A DNA stretch of 64,000 nucleotides from Terriglobia bacterium. Lineage in GTDB: Bacteria > Acidobacteriota > Terriglobia > Bryobacterales > Bryobacteraceae. The DNA lies in the NCBI GenBank assembly GCA_021325235.1, contig JAJPHN010000015.1, forward strand, positions 1 to 64,000. Direction: 5' to 3'. Position numbers and translations under genes: made by a program. Below, piece after piece: positions 33,928 to 42,371 of this stretch (the first letter of the stretch is position 1; the number at the start of each line of letters is the position of its first letter). The notes beneath the pieces were generated by a model, which ran no database searches, was not told the DNA's origin, and worked only from the letters and a program-made list of their open reading frames with translations.

Positions 33928-35142
33928 CTAGTTCTCCACCAGCCGGAACTTCGCGTACATGTAGGGATAATCGCCGCGAAACCAGTTGCGGAACGAGCGC
34001 CGCAGCAGCCGCGCCGCAGTTCTGGCTGAGCCGCCCTTCATCACATAATGCTCGCCGTCGAAGAAATTCGCCGAATAGCCCGGATAAGTCGAACGCGCTT
34101 CAAAGCCGGGCAGCGGTCCGAAGACAGTGCTGGTCCATTCCCACCCATTTCCGACCAGTTGTTGCACTCCGAACTCCGATGCGCCTGCCGGCGTCGCATC
34201 CACCGGCTCCGGGTCCCAGCGCCGAAAATCGAAATTGCCGTGCTCGGCGGAAGGCGCGGCGTTGCCCCACGGATATTGCTGGTTTTTCGCATAGGCTGCG
34301 CGATGAAACTGCGGTTCTGTCATCAGGGACTTGCCCGCCCAGCGCGCATATTCGGAGGCCTGTTGCTGGGTCACGTAAACCGGCCAATCGAGCGGCAACG
34401 GAATTGTTTCGAACATGCCGCGATATAGCACTTCGTTACCGCGTTTGATCCAGAAATGCGGCATCGGTCCACCTCCTTGCACATAGCGCAGATACTCGCC
34501 GTTGGTTATGGGCAACTTCTGCATGCGGAAAGAAGGCACATCCACGTGCGTTTCGTTGTACTCGTTGTCCCAGCCAAAGACCTCGTCCTGCGGCTTGCCC
34601 AGAACCGCTTCGCCGCCAGGAATTTCGACATAGACGTTTTCTGGGGGCGTGCGCGAATCGCGTTCGAGTTTCCGCTCGCCTGCGGTTTGCTTCAGAGCGT
34701 AGTCGAAATTGTGGAACATGTAGGCCAGCGTTTCGAGATGCATCAGCCGGTGCTCGAGCGCCATTGCAACTGTGTCTTCGGAAGCCTCGTGCCAGTACCT
34801 GTCCACATGCTCGCGGCAGCGCTCGACGTATTGCCGGACACGCTCGAGTGAAGGCCAGTCGCCCGGAGTATCTTTCGGCAGGTGCGCCGAATCCGGGTCG
34901 ATGCCTGCCTGAAACAGCGCGTCGAGTTCCGGATCGAAAGAAGGAATGCCGAGGCCTTCGCGGCAAATCTGAATGGAATCGAAACCATCCAGGTGGCCGA
35001 TATAGAAGATAACCCGATGCCGCTCCGCGATGGGCCGCTCGTATAGAGCTTCGGGCCGCAGTACCGCGAACAAGCGATCGCTTTCCCGGCGCGCTGCTCG
35101 CAATTCTCCCAGTAGGGTGTTCGTTGCTTCGAGTACAGGCAC
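33928..35142 (-). CDS. egtB: Ergothioneine biosynthesis sulfoxide synthase
   Basis: 404 residues: an N-terminal DinB-like helical domain and a C-terminal formylglycine-generating-enzyme-type domain. The iron ligands are visible: His50 in FYIGHLDGF and His131/His135 in EHRLMHLETLAY (His-x3-His-x-Glu). Later blocks include NGEYLRYVQGGG, PWGNAAPSAEHGNFDF, LVGNGWEWTSTVFGP and KGGSARTAARLLRRSFRNWF. The enzyme joins hercynine to cysteine or gamma-glutamylcysteine with oxygen. No egtA or egtC is next to it, which would fit direct use of cysteine. Confidence 0.93.
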   Translation of the reverse strand: MPVLEATNTLLGELRAARRESDRLFAVLRPEALYERPIAERHRVIFYIGHLDGFDSIQICREGLGIPSFDPELDALFQAGIDPDSAHLPKDTPGDWPSLERVRQYVERCREHVDRYWHEASEDTVAMALEHRLMHLETLAYMFHNFDYALKQTAGERKLERDSRTPPENVYVEIPGGEAVLGKPQDEVFGWDNEYNETHVDVPSFRMQKLPITNGEYLRYVQGGGPMPHFWIKRGNEVLYRGMFETIPLPLDWPVYVTQQQASEYARWAGKSLMTEPQFHRAAYAKNQQYPWGNAAPSAEHGNFDFRRWDPEPVDATPAGASEFGVQQLVGNGWEWTSTVFGPLPGFEARSTYPGYSANFFDGEHYVMKGGSARTAARLLRRSFRNWFRGDYPYMYAKFRLVEN

Positions 35143-35171
35143 GTTCGGTTGGATGCCGAAACGTCGGGCTA

Positions 35172-35195
35172 AATAGCAGAATTAATTCTGCTATT
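35172..35195. promoter_or_regulatory. 24-bp perfect palindrome between cca and egtB
   Basis: A perfect inverted repeat without spacer, left half AATAGCAGAATT, lies between the cca stop and the egtB start, both minus strand. As RNA it would fold into a stem followed by TTTAGC, a weak terminator for cca. As DNA it could be an operator for egtBD. AT-rich in a GC-rich region. Confidence 0.5.
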
Positions 35196-35198
35196 ACC

Positions 35199-36506
35199 TC
35201 AATCGAGTACCGTCCGCGCTACCTGCAAGGCCTGCTCGCGGGTGTGGATCTCGCCTTCGAGTTGCGCCGTTTCCGCGGCTTCGAGCGCTTTCCCAAATGC
35301 CGGACCGGGGCGATAACCGGCTTCAATCAGGTCCCGTCCGGTCAGCAAACGGGGTGGCTGCAGCTCTTCGCGATCCAGCTCCTGCATCTTCTGCCGAACG
35401 AAGTTGTAGGCCTGCAGATAGCCGTTGCTCGAAAGACAATCAAGTCGATGGAGTTCGAGGTGTTCATCGAAACGCGGTAGGCAGAGGAAGCGTTTCAGCG
35501 TGCTGAGCCGCATCTGCTGAACATCTTTGAAGCGCATGTGGTTTGCCACCAGCGAGACCACCTGTTCGGCGGGTTCGTTTGGTAATTTCAGCCGAGCCAG
35601 GATGTTCCGAGCCATTTCCGCCCCGACCTCAGCATGGTTGTTGAAACGAATCCGGTCGGAAACCGAAAAAGTCGGCGGCTTGCCGACATCGTGTAGAAGG
35701 ACGCCGAGAGCCAACGTCGGAGTCGGACGGCGGAGTTGCTCGAGCATCAGGAGCACATGGGTCCACACATCTCCTTCCGGGTGGAACTCGGGTGGTTGCG
35801 CCACACCTTGAAAGGCTTTGACCTCGGGCAGCACCTGGGCGAGGAGGCCGACCCCATCGAGCAACTCGAAACCGCGCCGGGCATTACCCTCGGTCAGGAT
35901 TCGAATCAGCTCGTCGCGGATTCGCTCGGCGGAAATGCGCTGGATGGCGGGCGCCTCCGCCCGGAGCGCGGCCATAGTGGCCGGCTCAATCGAAAAATCG
36001 AGCCGCGCCGCGAACCGGACCGCTCGCAGCATCCGCAGATGGTCTTCGCGAAAGCGATCGCGCGGATTGCCGATCGCGCGAATGATGCGGTTTGCAAGAT
36101 CCTGACGACCGCCGGTAAAATCGAGCACCTCGCCGGCTACCGGATCCTCCATCAGTGCGTTGATGGTGAAGTCCCGGCGCTGGGCGTCGCGTGCCGGATC
36201 CGTTTCAAAGTGCACCGCATCCGGGCGACGGCCGTCCGAGTAAGTACCTTCGCTGCGAAACGTGGCAACTTCGACATGCACACCCGGTTCACGGCGCACC
36301 AGGATGACGCCGAAATGCGCACCGACCAGCTGAGCGCCGGGAAAATACGCTGCAATCTGCTCAGGCCTGGCGTCGGTTCCGACGTCGAAGTCCTTGGGTG
36401 CGATCCCGAGCAGACGATCGCGTACGCAGCCACCCAGCAGGAGGGCGCGATGGCCGCGAGCCTGCAGAAGCTGGATGATCTCGAGCGCTAACGTTTCGCG
36501 CGTCAC
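35199..36506 (-). CDS. cca: CCA tRNA nucleotidyltransferase / poly(A) polymerase family
   Basis: 435 residues. The N-terminal nucleotidyltransferase head has LLGGCVRDRLLG and the metal motif DFDVGTDA (Asp-x-Asp), RRDFTINALMED, FREDHLRMLRAVRFAARLDF and ISAERIRDEL, followed by an HD domain with GVLLHDVGKPPTF. It adds or repairs the CCA end of tRNAs; the nearby tRNA-Lys lacks an encoded CCA. It could instead be a poly(A) polymerase, which shares these motifs, but the HD domain favours the CCA enzyme. It lies 18 bp after a small zinc-ribbon-like gene on the same strand. Confidence 0.88.
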   Translation of the reverse strand: MTRETLALEIIQLLQARGHRALLLGGCVRDRLLGIAPKDFDVGTDARPEQIAAYFPGAQLVGAHFGVILVRREPGVHVEVATFRSEGTYSDGRRPDAVHFETDPARDAQRRDFTINALMEDPVAGEVLDFTGGRQDLANRIIRAIGNPRDRFREDHLRMLRAVRFAARLDFSIEPATMAALRAEAPAIQRISAERIRDELIRILTEGNARRGFELLDGVGLLAQVLPEVKAFQGVAQPPEFHPEGDVWTHVLLMLEQLRRPTPTLALGVLLHDVGKPPTFSVSDRIRFNNHAEVGAEMARNILARLKLPNEPAEQVVSLVANHMRFKDVQQMRLSTLKRFLCLPRFDEHLELHRLDCLSSNGYLQAYNFVRQKMQELDREELQPPRLLTGRDLIEAGYRPGPAFGKALEAAETAQLEGEIHTREQALQVARTVLD

Positions 36507-36524
36507 GAGAAATTCGAATTGGGG

Positions 36525-36797
36525 TTAGCGCCCGGCGGCCTTTTCCGATGCCTGCTGCGCTCCGGCTTCGCTTGCGACTTTCGCAGCCGCAGCGGCCTGC
36601 GCCTCAGCTTCCGCCTTCTTCAGTTCCTTCTTGGAAGGGGGCGCCTGTTCATGGCGATAGTCGTGATCGTGATAGCAAGTACGGCAGCGGACTTTAGCAG
36701 CCTGACCGTCCACCAGCGACACAATCGAGTGGTTGGTAATGCGGCGGCACTTGATACAGTGATCATCGATCACGTCGCCTAATCGCATTTCGTCCAT
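36525..36797 (-). CDS. Hypothetical small zinc-ribbon-like protein
   Basis: 90 residues. The N-terminal half has two Cys pairs, CIKC and CRTC (about residues 14-17 and 38-41), with a nearby HDHDYRH stretch, resembling a small zinc ribbon. The C-terminal half is a low-complexity Ala/Lys/Glu helix (KKELKKAEAEAQAAAAAKVA). It precedes cca by 18 bp and is likely cotranscribed. Nucleic acid binding is possible, but the exact role is unknown. Confidence 0.65.
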   Translation of the reverse strand: MDEMRLGDVIDDHCIKCRRITNHSIVSLVDGQAAKVRCRTCYHDHDYRHEQAPPSKKELKKAEAEAQAAAAAKVASEAGAQQASEKAAGR

Positions 36798-36870
36798 GAG
36801 GGTCCGTTATTGGGGAGTATATCAGGTAAGTGATGGGCGGAGCGTCTGTTAGACTGTGAATTCAGGACAC

Positions 36871-36946
36871 GGCCAGGTAGCTCAGTTGGTAGAGCGCAGC
36901 CCTGAAAAGGCTGGCGTCGGCGGTTCGATTCCGTCCCTGGCCACCA
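36871..36946 (+). tRNA. tRNA-Phe (GAA), integration site of the element
   Basis: Acceptor GGCCAGG/CCTGGCC, discriminator A at 36943, encoded CCA at 36944-36946. Anticodon stem-loop CAGCC-CTGAAAA-GGCTG gives anticodon GAA, and the T-arm contains GGTTCGATTCC. The stop codon of a tyrosine integrase lies 69 bp past the 3' end, the usual arrangement when an element inserts into a tRNA 3' end and restores it. Confidence 0.96.
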
Positions 36947-36993
36947 AATTCTAAAGAACTTAGTGACAACCAGAAACATACGGTTTTAATCGT

Positions 36994-37011
36994 CCGAACA
37001 ATATCCGAACA
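36994..37011. repeat. CCGAACA direct repeat between tRNA-Phe and integrase
   Basis: CCGAACA at 36994-37000 and 37005-37011, 11 bp apart, in the 69 bp between the tRNA 3' end and the integrase stop. Such short direct repeats on one helical face can be arm-type integrase sites. Confidence 0.35.
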
Positions 37012-37015
37012 TCGG

Positions 37016-38122
37016 TCAGCCGACGTTCGCTTTTTCGGAATTCTCCTGTTCCATCAGTTTCCAGATTTCCCGCGCCGTGCTGCCCGTCTTCGCCAAATGC
37101 TTCCGCGCCAGCTTGGCGTAACGTTCGGTCATCTTGATATTCGAGTGGCCGAGGATTTTAGCGAGTTCGTAGAGGTCACCGCCATTCATCATGTACCAGG
37201 ACGCAAACGTGTGGCGCAGATCGTGAAATCGGAAATCTTTGATGCCGGCTCGTTTGAGCACGCGTTCAAAGCTTTTTTCTAGTCGCTGTCGCCCGCTTGT
37301 CGCTCCCGGTTTGGGCGGGAAAATTTGATCCTCTCCAATTACGGCGGGGTAGCGCCGCAACTCGCTGGCGAGTTCTTCCGGCATCGGTACGTAACGCATT
37401 TTGCCGCCCTTCAGCTTGGATCTCACCGCCAGTAGCCCCTCTTTATACATCACGTCTTGCCACTTGAGACCAAAGATTTCGGCCATACGCATCCCGGTTG
37501 TGAGAGCGATTAGCACAATTAGCCTCAAACGGTAGAACGTCTTGTTGATTGCGCGTGTGCCTTTCCGGTACTGCTTCGCATCGAGCGCCCCTTTGAGGCT
37601 CCGAAGCTCGTCCTCGGATAGATACCGGTCACGCTGGTCATCCGGCCTCTTCACCTCCACTTGATCCGCGGGGTTCCGATCAATGCCGGTCTCTTTCGAC
37701 CAAATGGATGACGCCTTCTCCATCATGTGGTGCATGACATTGAAATGGCGTAACGCCGTTCCTTCCGAAAGGCCGTGGACGGTGGTGAGTTTCTCGTACC
37801 ACGCATTCACAGCGTCGCCGTCCACCTCGCGCACGAACAACCGACCCAAATTGGATCGGATGCCTTCGACGATGCTTTTCTCCCGGCTTGCCGAGCGCTT
37901 TTTGCTAGCATATTGCGTCCAATAGCGGTCAATTAGCGCCGACATCCGAAAGTTGACATCCCGCTTAATATCGAGGTGCCGGTTCTCATCTCGAAGCGAA
38001 AGCTTCTTCCGCTCAATCTTCTTGGCAAGCTCATATGAGCCGTGTACCGTCTGGCTCTTGTTTCGACCTCCTTCCCTCCAACGGATCTCAAATACTCCAT
38101 CGGACACTTTGTGAATAGACAC
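37016..38122 (-). CDS. int: Tyrosine recombinase / integrase
   Basis: 368 residues of the phage integrase family. An N-terminal arm-binding region and SAM-like core-binding domain precede the catalytic domain. Active-site residues are visible: Arg212 in TTGMRMAEIFGLKW, His300-x-x-Arg303 in FHDLRHTFASW, His326 in ILGHSNIKMTERYAKL and the nucleophile Tyr335. It would integrate the element at the adjacent tRNA-Phe. It is the last gene of the minus-strand row and is preceded by the excisionase-like gene. Confidence 0.95.
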   Translation of the reverse strand: MSIHKVSDGVFEIRWREGGRNKSQTVHGSYELAKKIERKKLSLRDENRHLDIKRDVNFRMSALIDRYWTQYASKKRSASREKSIVEGIRSNLGRLFVREVDGDAVNAWYEKLTTVHGLSEGTALRHFNVMHHMMEKASSIWSKETGIDRNPADQVEVKRPDDQRDRYLSEDELRSLKGALDAKQYRKGTRAINKTFYRLRLIVLIALTTGMRMAEIFGLKWQDVMYKEGLLAVRSKLKGGKMRYVPMPEELASELRRYPAVIGEDQIFPPKPGATSGRQRLEKSFERVLKRAGIKDFRFHDLRHTFASWYMMNGGDLYELAKILGHSNIKMTERYAKLARKHLAKTGSTAREIWKLMEQENSEKANVG

Positions 38123-38136
38123 TCATGCTTCTCCTT

Positions 38137-38355
38137 TCAGTCAATGGTTTCGATCGCGTTTTGTTCAACTAAGCGCTCCAGCGCTCGTATATCGAACCGC
38201 AACGCTCGACCAACCTTGACGCAGGGAAGCTCCCGCAACCTGGCTTTCTTGTAGACGGTGTCTATTTCGAGGCCCAAGTATCGGGCAGTCTCCCTGACAT
38301 TCAGGAGCCGCCTACCGATGTTTTCATTTAACACAATTGTGGCCTTGCTTGCCAT
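38137..38355 (-). CDS. Excisionase / AlpA-like helix-turn-helix protein
   Basis: 72 residues from the ATG at 38355 with GGGGTGG about eight bases upstream; an earlier GTG at 38367 is possible. RRLLNVRETARYLGLEIDTV and ELPCVKVGRALRFDIRALERLVE form the MerR-like winged helix found in excisionases and AlpA regulators. It would control integrase direction or element gene expression. It sits 14 bp before the integrase gene. Confidence 0.8.
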   Translation of the reverse strand: MASKATIVLNENIGRRLLNVRETARYLGLEIDTVYKKARLRELPCVKVGRALRFDIRALERLVEQNAIETID

Positions 38356-38407
38356 CTGCGATTCCACCCCGATGATGTATTTTCAAAGAGTAAAAAGAGA
38401 CCCCCTG

Positions 38408-38719
38408 CTAGGAAATGCCTCCCTTGCCGTTTACAGGGACTGCTTGCCTACCAGGTATTCCGAAAGTAGATGACCGGGCGCGACTCTGAAATTTGCGCTC
38501 TGCAGACTCCAGCCTTTCCAATGCGTCGAGTAACTGGAGACCAACTTCCTGCATTTGCTCAGTCTGTGACCCGAACTGCTCGCTATGTTTGATTGCAAAC
38601 CGGATTCGATCCATGGCGACACGCGCCTGGTATGCCAATTCGAATTCCATTGGCGTAGGCTGGGCCTGCGCTTTGGCATCGATGATCTGTTTAATCTGCT
38701 TCATCACTTCCGAATTCAT
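38408..38719 (-). CDS. Hypothetical helical protein of the element
   Basis: 103 residues from the ATG at 38719, which overlaps the previous stop as ATGA. Sequence MNSEVMKQIKQIIDAKAQAQ then helices (AYQARVAMDRIRFAIKHSEQ) and a basic, probably unstructured C-terminus ending VNGKGGIS. No known family. Tight coupling to the ribbon-helix-helix-like gene suggests a joint role, perhaps in DNA processing for transfer. Confidence 0.55.
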   Translation of the reverse strand: MNSEVMKQIKQIIDAKAQAQPTPMEFELAYQARVAMDRIRFAIKHSEQFGSQTEQMQEVGLQLLDALERLESAERKFQSRARSSTFGIPGRQAVPVNGKGGIS

Positions 38720-39021
38720 AAAGCCTTCCTCTCCCCGAGCCATTTATGAAGAGCGCTGTTCGCAAGCTCGGTGACCGTGCAGCGGCGTCGTTTAGCTGCC
38801 TTACGCAACCGGCCGTTGGCAGTGATCGAGATAACCGCTGTCATTCCGCGAGTCCTGCGGCCCACTGCAACTGGAATGAGTTCGATGTTTCGCAAATCGA
38901 AAGATAATAGCGCTTGATCAATGTATTTCGACAGCTCGCCGTGATAGCGCATTAACGTTCGGAGCCGGTTGTTGACCTCGGCACTCAGGCGGAGGAATAG
39001 TCGCACTCTTCGTCCCTTCAT
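38716..39021 (-). CDS. Ribbon-helix-helix-like DNA-binding protein
   Basis: 101 residues. RRVRLFLRLSAEVNNRLRTL followed by HGELSKYIDQALLSFDL looks like a beta-strand plus two helices of the ribbon-helix-helix fold, and a second basic segment (NGRLRKAAKRRRCTVTELAN) looks like another such unit. In conjugative elements such proteins often belong to the relaxosome. It begins 15 bp after the trbI stop and is coupled to the next ORF. Confidence 0.6.
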   Translation of the reverse strand: MKGRRVRLFLRLSAEVNNRLRTLMRYHGELSKYIDQALLSFDLRNIELIPVAVGRRTRGMTAVISITANGRLRKAAKRRRCTVTELANSALHKWLGERKAL

Positions 39022-39036
39022 GTCGGCTCCTTTCGC

Positions 39037-40578
39037 TCAGTGACTTGTGTTGTAAGTTGCCGGTGTGAAGCTGCTCCGGTGATGGAGCTGCCCTGGCGGT
39101 TGGGCAGGCAACGGATTTGCTTGCAATGCCTGATATGGCGCGTCGAATAACATGTCGCGATTGACACGAACTGTGAACTGATAACCGGTTGGGACTTTGA
39201 TCGTGGGTTGCACGTTCATGTTTCGCTGCGTAATCATCGCTCCGGTCTGGCTCATTTCTTGGCCGACCGCAGCGCCCGCTGTGCTGCTCAAACTTGGATA
39301 TGTCAGGGCGCTTTGTGTGTTGCGCTGTGAAAGACCGAAGGCAGCTGAAAAGGCGCTTGTGAGCGCGGCGAAGCCAAAGAGCCGTTTGTAATGATGATCT
39401 ACAGCGAAGCGCAGCCCGGAATTACCGTGTGCATCCAAACCGACCATTCCATTGATATCCACTGAGGAAGCATCCGGGAAGATAATCCTGTCCCAGACCA
39501 CTTGAACCCCGTCCTGGCCATAAGAAATTCGCGAATCGTATTTGCCGATCAAACGCGATCCTTGCGGAATGAGGAGGTATCGCCCAGTGGCCGTATCAAA
39601 AACGTTCGAAGTAATTAGCGCCTTTATGTCGCCCGGCAAATCGGAGTTCAGATTCTGTTCCAACACTGCCGGAATTTCCCACCCCGCTTTAATTTCGTAT
39701 GGACTCAGCGGCGGCATTCGTGTTGATTGAAGATAATCGTCTGTCTTTTGCTTTTGTGCCGCTGTGAGGAAGGCCGCTTTGGTCGTTTGCATATTCTGAG
39801 CTTCATAATCGGCATCGTTTCGGGAACCGCCGGTTGGGAAGGAAGCCCGCACGGTGGCCGGGCTATTGGAGTCATGGCCGCTTATCGACTGACTTAGTGC
39901 TGCAATCCGGGCCAGGTCATCATTGCCCTGCTGTTGCGCAGCGACATTCGATGCCGAATCGAACGAGGCAGCACCGCCACCCGATTTGATGTTGGTCGGC
40001 GAAATCATGGCCTCCTGCTCGCGCTGGTATTCAGCGGCAATGCGCTGTTCCTCAGGGGTTGGCTGTGCAGGTGTCGATGTTGCCGAAACCGGGGCGTATC
40101 CCGCCTGGCGAATGGCTACACCACCCTGGGCGTATTGAGTGCATGGCTGGCCAGTATCGGGATTAAATCGGTACGGTTGGCCGGTATGCGGATCGAAGCC
40201 GCATGTCGCAGAAGTCGACGATGCAGTCCGGCCGCCTGTGTCTGGGGGCTGCAATTGGTTCGGATCATTACGAACCAACGGCGCGTTGCCCGATGGTATG
40301 TCCTTTTCCACCTCGTTTGCCGATGCGGTTGCAGGCGCGACCACTTTCGGCAGACCGGAATCACGGGCCGCTAGCTGCGCACGCATCTGACGGCGGTATC
40401 CTCCATAAGCGAAAAGCCCAAGCAAAACAATCGCGATAGCGCCGACTGCGATACCCGCCCGCTTACTCACCCTCGCCGAGGTATGAGGCTTGGGATGGAG
40501 ATCGAGTCCAGCGGGCGACTCGATTGGCTTCATCGCCGGTGCTTTCTTGGCGCTGTTATCCTTTGGGCTGCTGCTCAC
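39037..40578 (-). CDS. trbI: TrbI/VirB10 core-complex protein of conjugative transfer
   Basis: 513 residues: a cytoplasmic N-terminus, one membrane helix at about 44-60 (AGIAVGAIAIVLLGLFAYGG), a long proline/glutamine-rich periplasmic linker (about 80-280) and the C-terminal VirB10 beta-barrel domain (IKAGWEIPAVLEQNLNSDLP, LIPQGSRLIGKYDSRISYGQ, GLDAHGNSGLRFAVDHHYKR). It spans both membranes in the type IV secretion core. The start overlaps the end of trbG by 23 bp. Confidence 0.93.
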   Translation of the reverse strand: MSSSPKDNSAKKAPAMKPIESPAGLDLHPKPHTSARVSKRAGIAVGAIAIVLLGLFAYGGYRRQMRAQLAARDSGLPKVVAPATASANEVEKDIPSGNAPLVRNDPNQLQPPDTGGRTASSTSATCGFDPHTGQPYRFNPDTGQPCTQYAQGGVAIRQAGYAPVSATSTPAQPTPEEQRIAAEYQREQEAMISPTNIKSGGGAASFDSASNVAAQQQGNDDLARIAALSQSISGHDSNSPATVRASFPTGGSRNDADYEAQNMQTTKAAFLTAAQKQKTDDYLQSTRMPPLSPYEIKAGWEIPAVLEQNLNSDLPGDIKALITSNVFDTATGRYLLIPQGSRLIGKYDSRISYGQDGVQVVWDRIIFPDASSVDINGMVGLDAHGNSGLRFAVDHHYKRLFGFAALTSAFSAAFGLSQRNTQSALTYPSLSSTAGAAVGQEMSQTGAMITQRNMNVQPTIKVPTGYQFTVRVNRDMLFDAPYQALQANPLPAQPPGQLHHRSSFTPATYNTSH

Positions 40579-41638
40579 GTGTGATCTCTACTTTCTGGGC
40601 CTTTTTCCCGGCACCGAGTATGAGTCGTGCGCGGTCAAACACGCGATCCACGATGTAGGTCTGCTGCTGAACGCGGTAGTTAGTCATTTCGCCCTTGCCG
40701 TCCGGCCCTAGGACAAGCAAAGCCGGAGCTTCGCGGTTTTGCATCTCCGGGCGCATTTGGATATAGGTCTTCGCACCGTCATCAAACACGCGGATCGGCC
40801 GGATTTCTGCGTTTCCCCCGCTGACCTTATAGTTGAAATTCAGCTTGTCTGCCGTAACGATAGCGGGCGCTATCTGTGCATCAGTTTTCCGTTCCTGAGC
40901 CTGAGCAATCAGGTGCTCCTGCCATTTCCGGGCGTTTTCCTCTTCCGGGTAGCTGAATGCCACACGCGCCACGTACTCCTGCGGCTTTGAAACGAGGCGG
41001 ACGTAGTACGCGCGCCGATCCGTAGTGATGAGAAGATTCGTGTCCAGTCCAGGCTCTTGCGGCTTCAGCACGATGACGGACGTCGCATCTTCACCCTGCC
41101 CGTACACGGCCGGCGAGACGTTCCAGCGGACGGAATCGCCGATTTGCGGCTCGCCGATTATCTTCTCGCCCGGCTGCAATTCAATCGTGCATACGCGCAG
41201 AGGAGCGCAGACGATAACCGGCAGACCCGCGCCGTACGCATACAAAACACGACCATCTCTTCCCGATGCCGGCTCATTTTGTTGTGCGCGCCAAGTTTCG
41301 CTCGCGCGCACGACTTCGAGTGCTGTAGGGCCTAAGGGCACGTCCGTGCGAGGGTGATCCTTCGGAGCCTTATTAGCCCCCAAGGCAGTTGGACCTGGCG
41401 TTCCGCTTGGCACCGGAGGACTGCCATAATTTTGCGAGCCCATTGCCGTGGGGTCTTCTAGAAGTCGAAGCTGGTTTCCAAAATCGTATTTCTGCAGCAG
41501 CGACGGCGCTGGCGGTACGCGCTTAACCTGAATAGGTGCGTTAGGTAAGTTGGGCACGGGCGCCGGAGATTGGGCAAATGCCTCCATTGATATGCAAGCC
41601 GTAATCGCCAACACGGTTGAATAAGATCGTTTATTCAT
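40556..41638 (-). CDS. trbG: TrbG/VirB9 core-complex protein
   Basis: 360 residues from ATG 41638 (GAGGG ribosome site), with a signal peptide (YSTVLAITACISMEAFAQ). The middle part, VLYAYGAGLPVIVCAPLRVC and LQPGEKIIGEPQIGDSVRWN, and the C-terminal beta domain (FNYKVSGGNAEIRPIRVFDD, KTYIQMRP) match VirB9/TrbG, the periplasmic part of the type IV secretion core that binds VirB10. Belongs to the trb operon between trbF and trbI. Confidence 0.93.
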   Translation of the reverse strand: MNKRSYSTVLAITACISMEAFAQSPAPVPNLPNAPIQVKRVPPAPSLLQKYDFGNQLRLLEDPTAMGSQNYGSPPVPSGTPGPTALGANKAPKDHPRTDVPLGPTALEVVRASETWRAQQNEPASGRDGRVLYAYGAGLPVIVCAPLRVCTIELQPGEKIIGEPQIGDSVRWNVSPAVYGQGEDATSVIVLKPQEPGLDTNLLITTDRRAYYVRLVSKPQEYVARVAFSYPEEENARKWQEHLIAQAQERKTDAQIAPAIVTADKLNFNYKVSGGNAEIRPIRVFDDGAKTYIQMRPEMQNREAPALLVLGPDGKGEMTNYRVQQQTYIVDRVFDRARLILGAGKKAQKVEITREQQPKG

Positions 41639-41661
41639 CGTTCCCTCTCTTCCCCTTCGAA

Positions 41662-42351
41662 TTAAAGAACTTTTGACCAACTCGCAGCGGTGACATACAA
41701 GCCCAACGGATTGATGCGTGCCTCACGCTCGTCGCTCGGTGGATTCAGCGCAATTGTGAACGTTCCCTTCCAGTGGTCGGTAGACTTCACGTTTCCGTAC
41801 AGATCGCGCGACGTCTCGATCCAATCCACTTCGAAAGTCCGGTCGCTAGTCGGCAACACGGATTTGACATCGACAGACACCGTACCTGTTTGCGCCCGCT
41901 TGAACGGAGGATCATTCCGGTAATACTCGCTAATGAACGTCTGAGCGCTAGAGCCGCTCGCGATCTGAGCGTATACACGATCGATTGCCCGCCGCTGCGC
42001 GATGCCGTCGGTTGTCACCATCCGCAAATTTTCAATCCAGTCCTGAATGACGGCGCGCCGCAAGCGTTCATCTCCGGGTGAAGTCTGTTCAGCCAAACCG
42101 GAGGCGACGGGCCGCCCGAGGCTATCAATCAGGACAACGAATGGAATCACCCGCGAGCGCGCGGACAGCCAGACCGTTCCTGCGGTCCCGAGAAGCGCGA
42201 CCAGCGCGCAGAGCATCGCAACGGTACGCCAGTTCCGAGCGCGTGTGATGAATTCGCCGTAGCGTTCATCCCACTCTCTGCGGGCGGCAAGGTAAGGATT
42301 ATAGACTTCGCTCGCTGCGCTGGAGTTGGCGTTTTTCAGTGCAATTCCCAT
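41662..42351 (-). CDS. trbF: TrbF/VirB8 inner membrane assembly protein
   Basis: 229 residues from ATG 42351. NPYLAARREWDERYGEFITR is the TrbF N-terminal signature, followed by one membrane helix (about 44-62) and a periplasmic VirB8-type domain (SVDVKSVLPTSDRTFEVDWI, HWKGTFTIAL). VirB8 proteins nucleate assembly of the transfer channel. Lies 23 bp upstream of trbG and 20 bp after the trbL stop. Confidence 0.93.
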   Translation of the reverse strand: MGIALKNANSSAASEVYNPYLAARREWDERYGEFITRARNWRTVAMLCALVALLGTAGTVWLSARSRVIPFVVLIDSLGRPVASGLAEQTSPGDERLRRAVIQDWIENLRMVTTDGIAQRRAIDRVYAQIASGSSAQTFISEYYRNDPPFKRAQTGTVSVDVKSVLPTSDRTFEVDWIETSRDLYGNVKSTDHWKGTFTIALNPPSDEREARINPLGLYVTAASWSKVL

Positions 42352-42371
42352 GAATTCGATACCTCCCAAAA

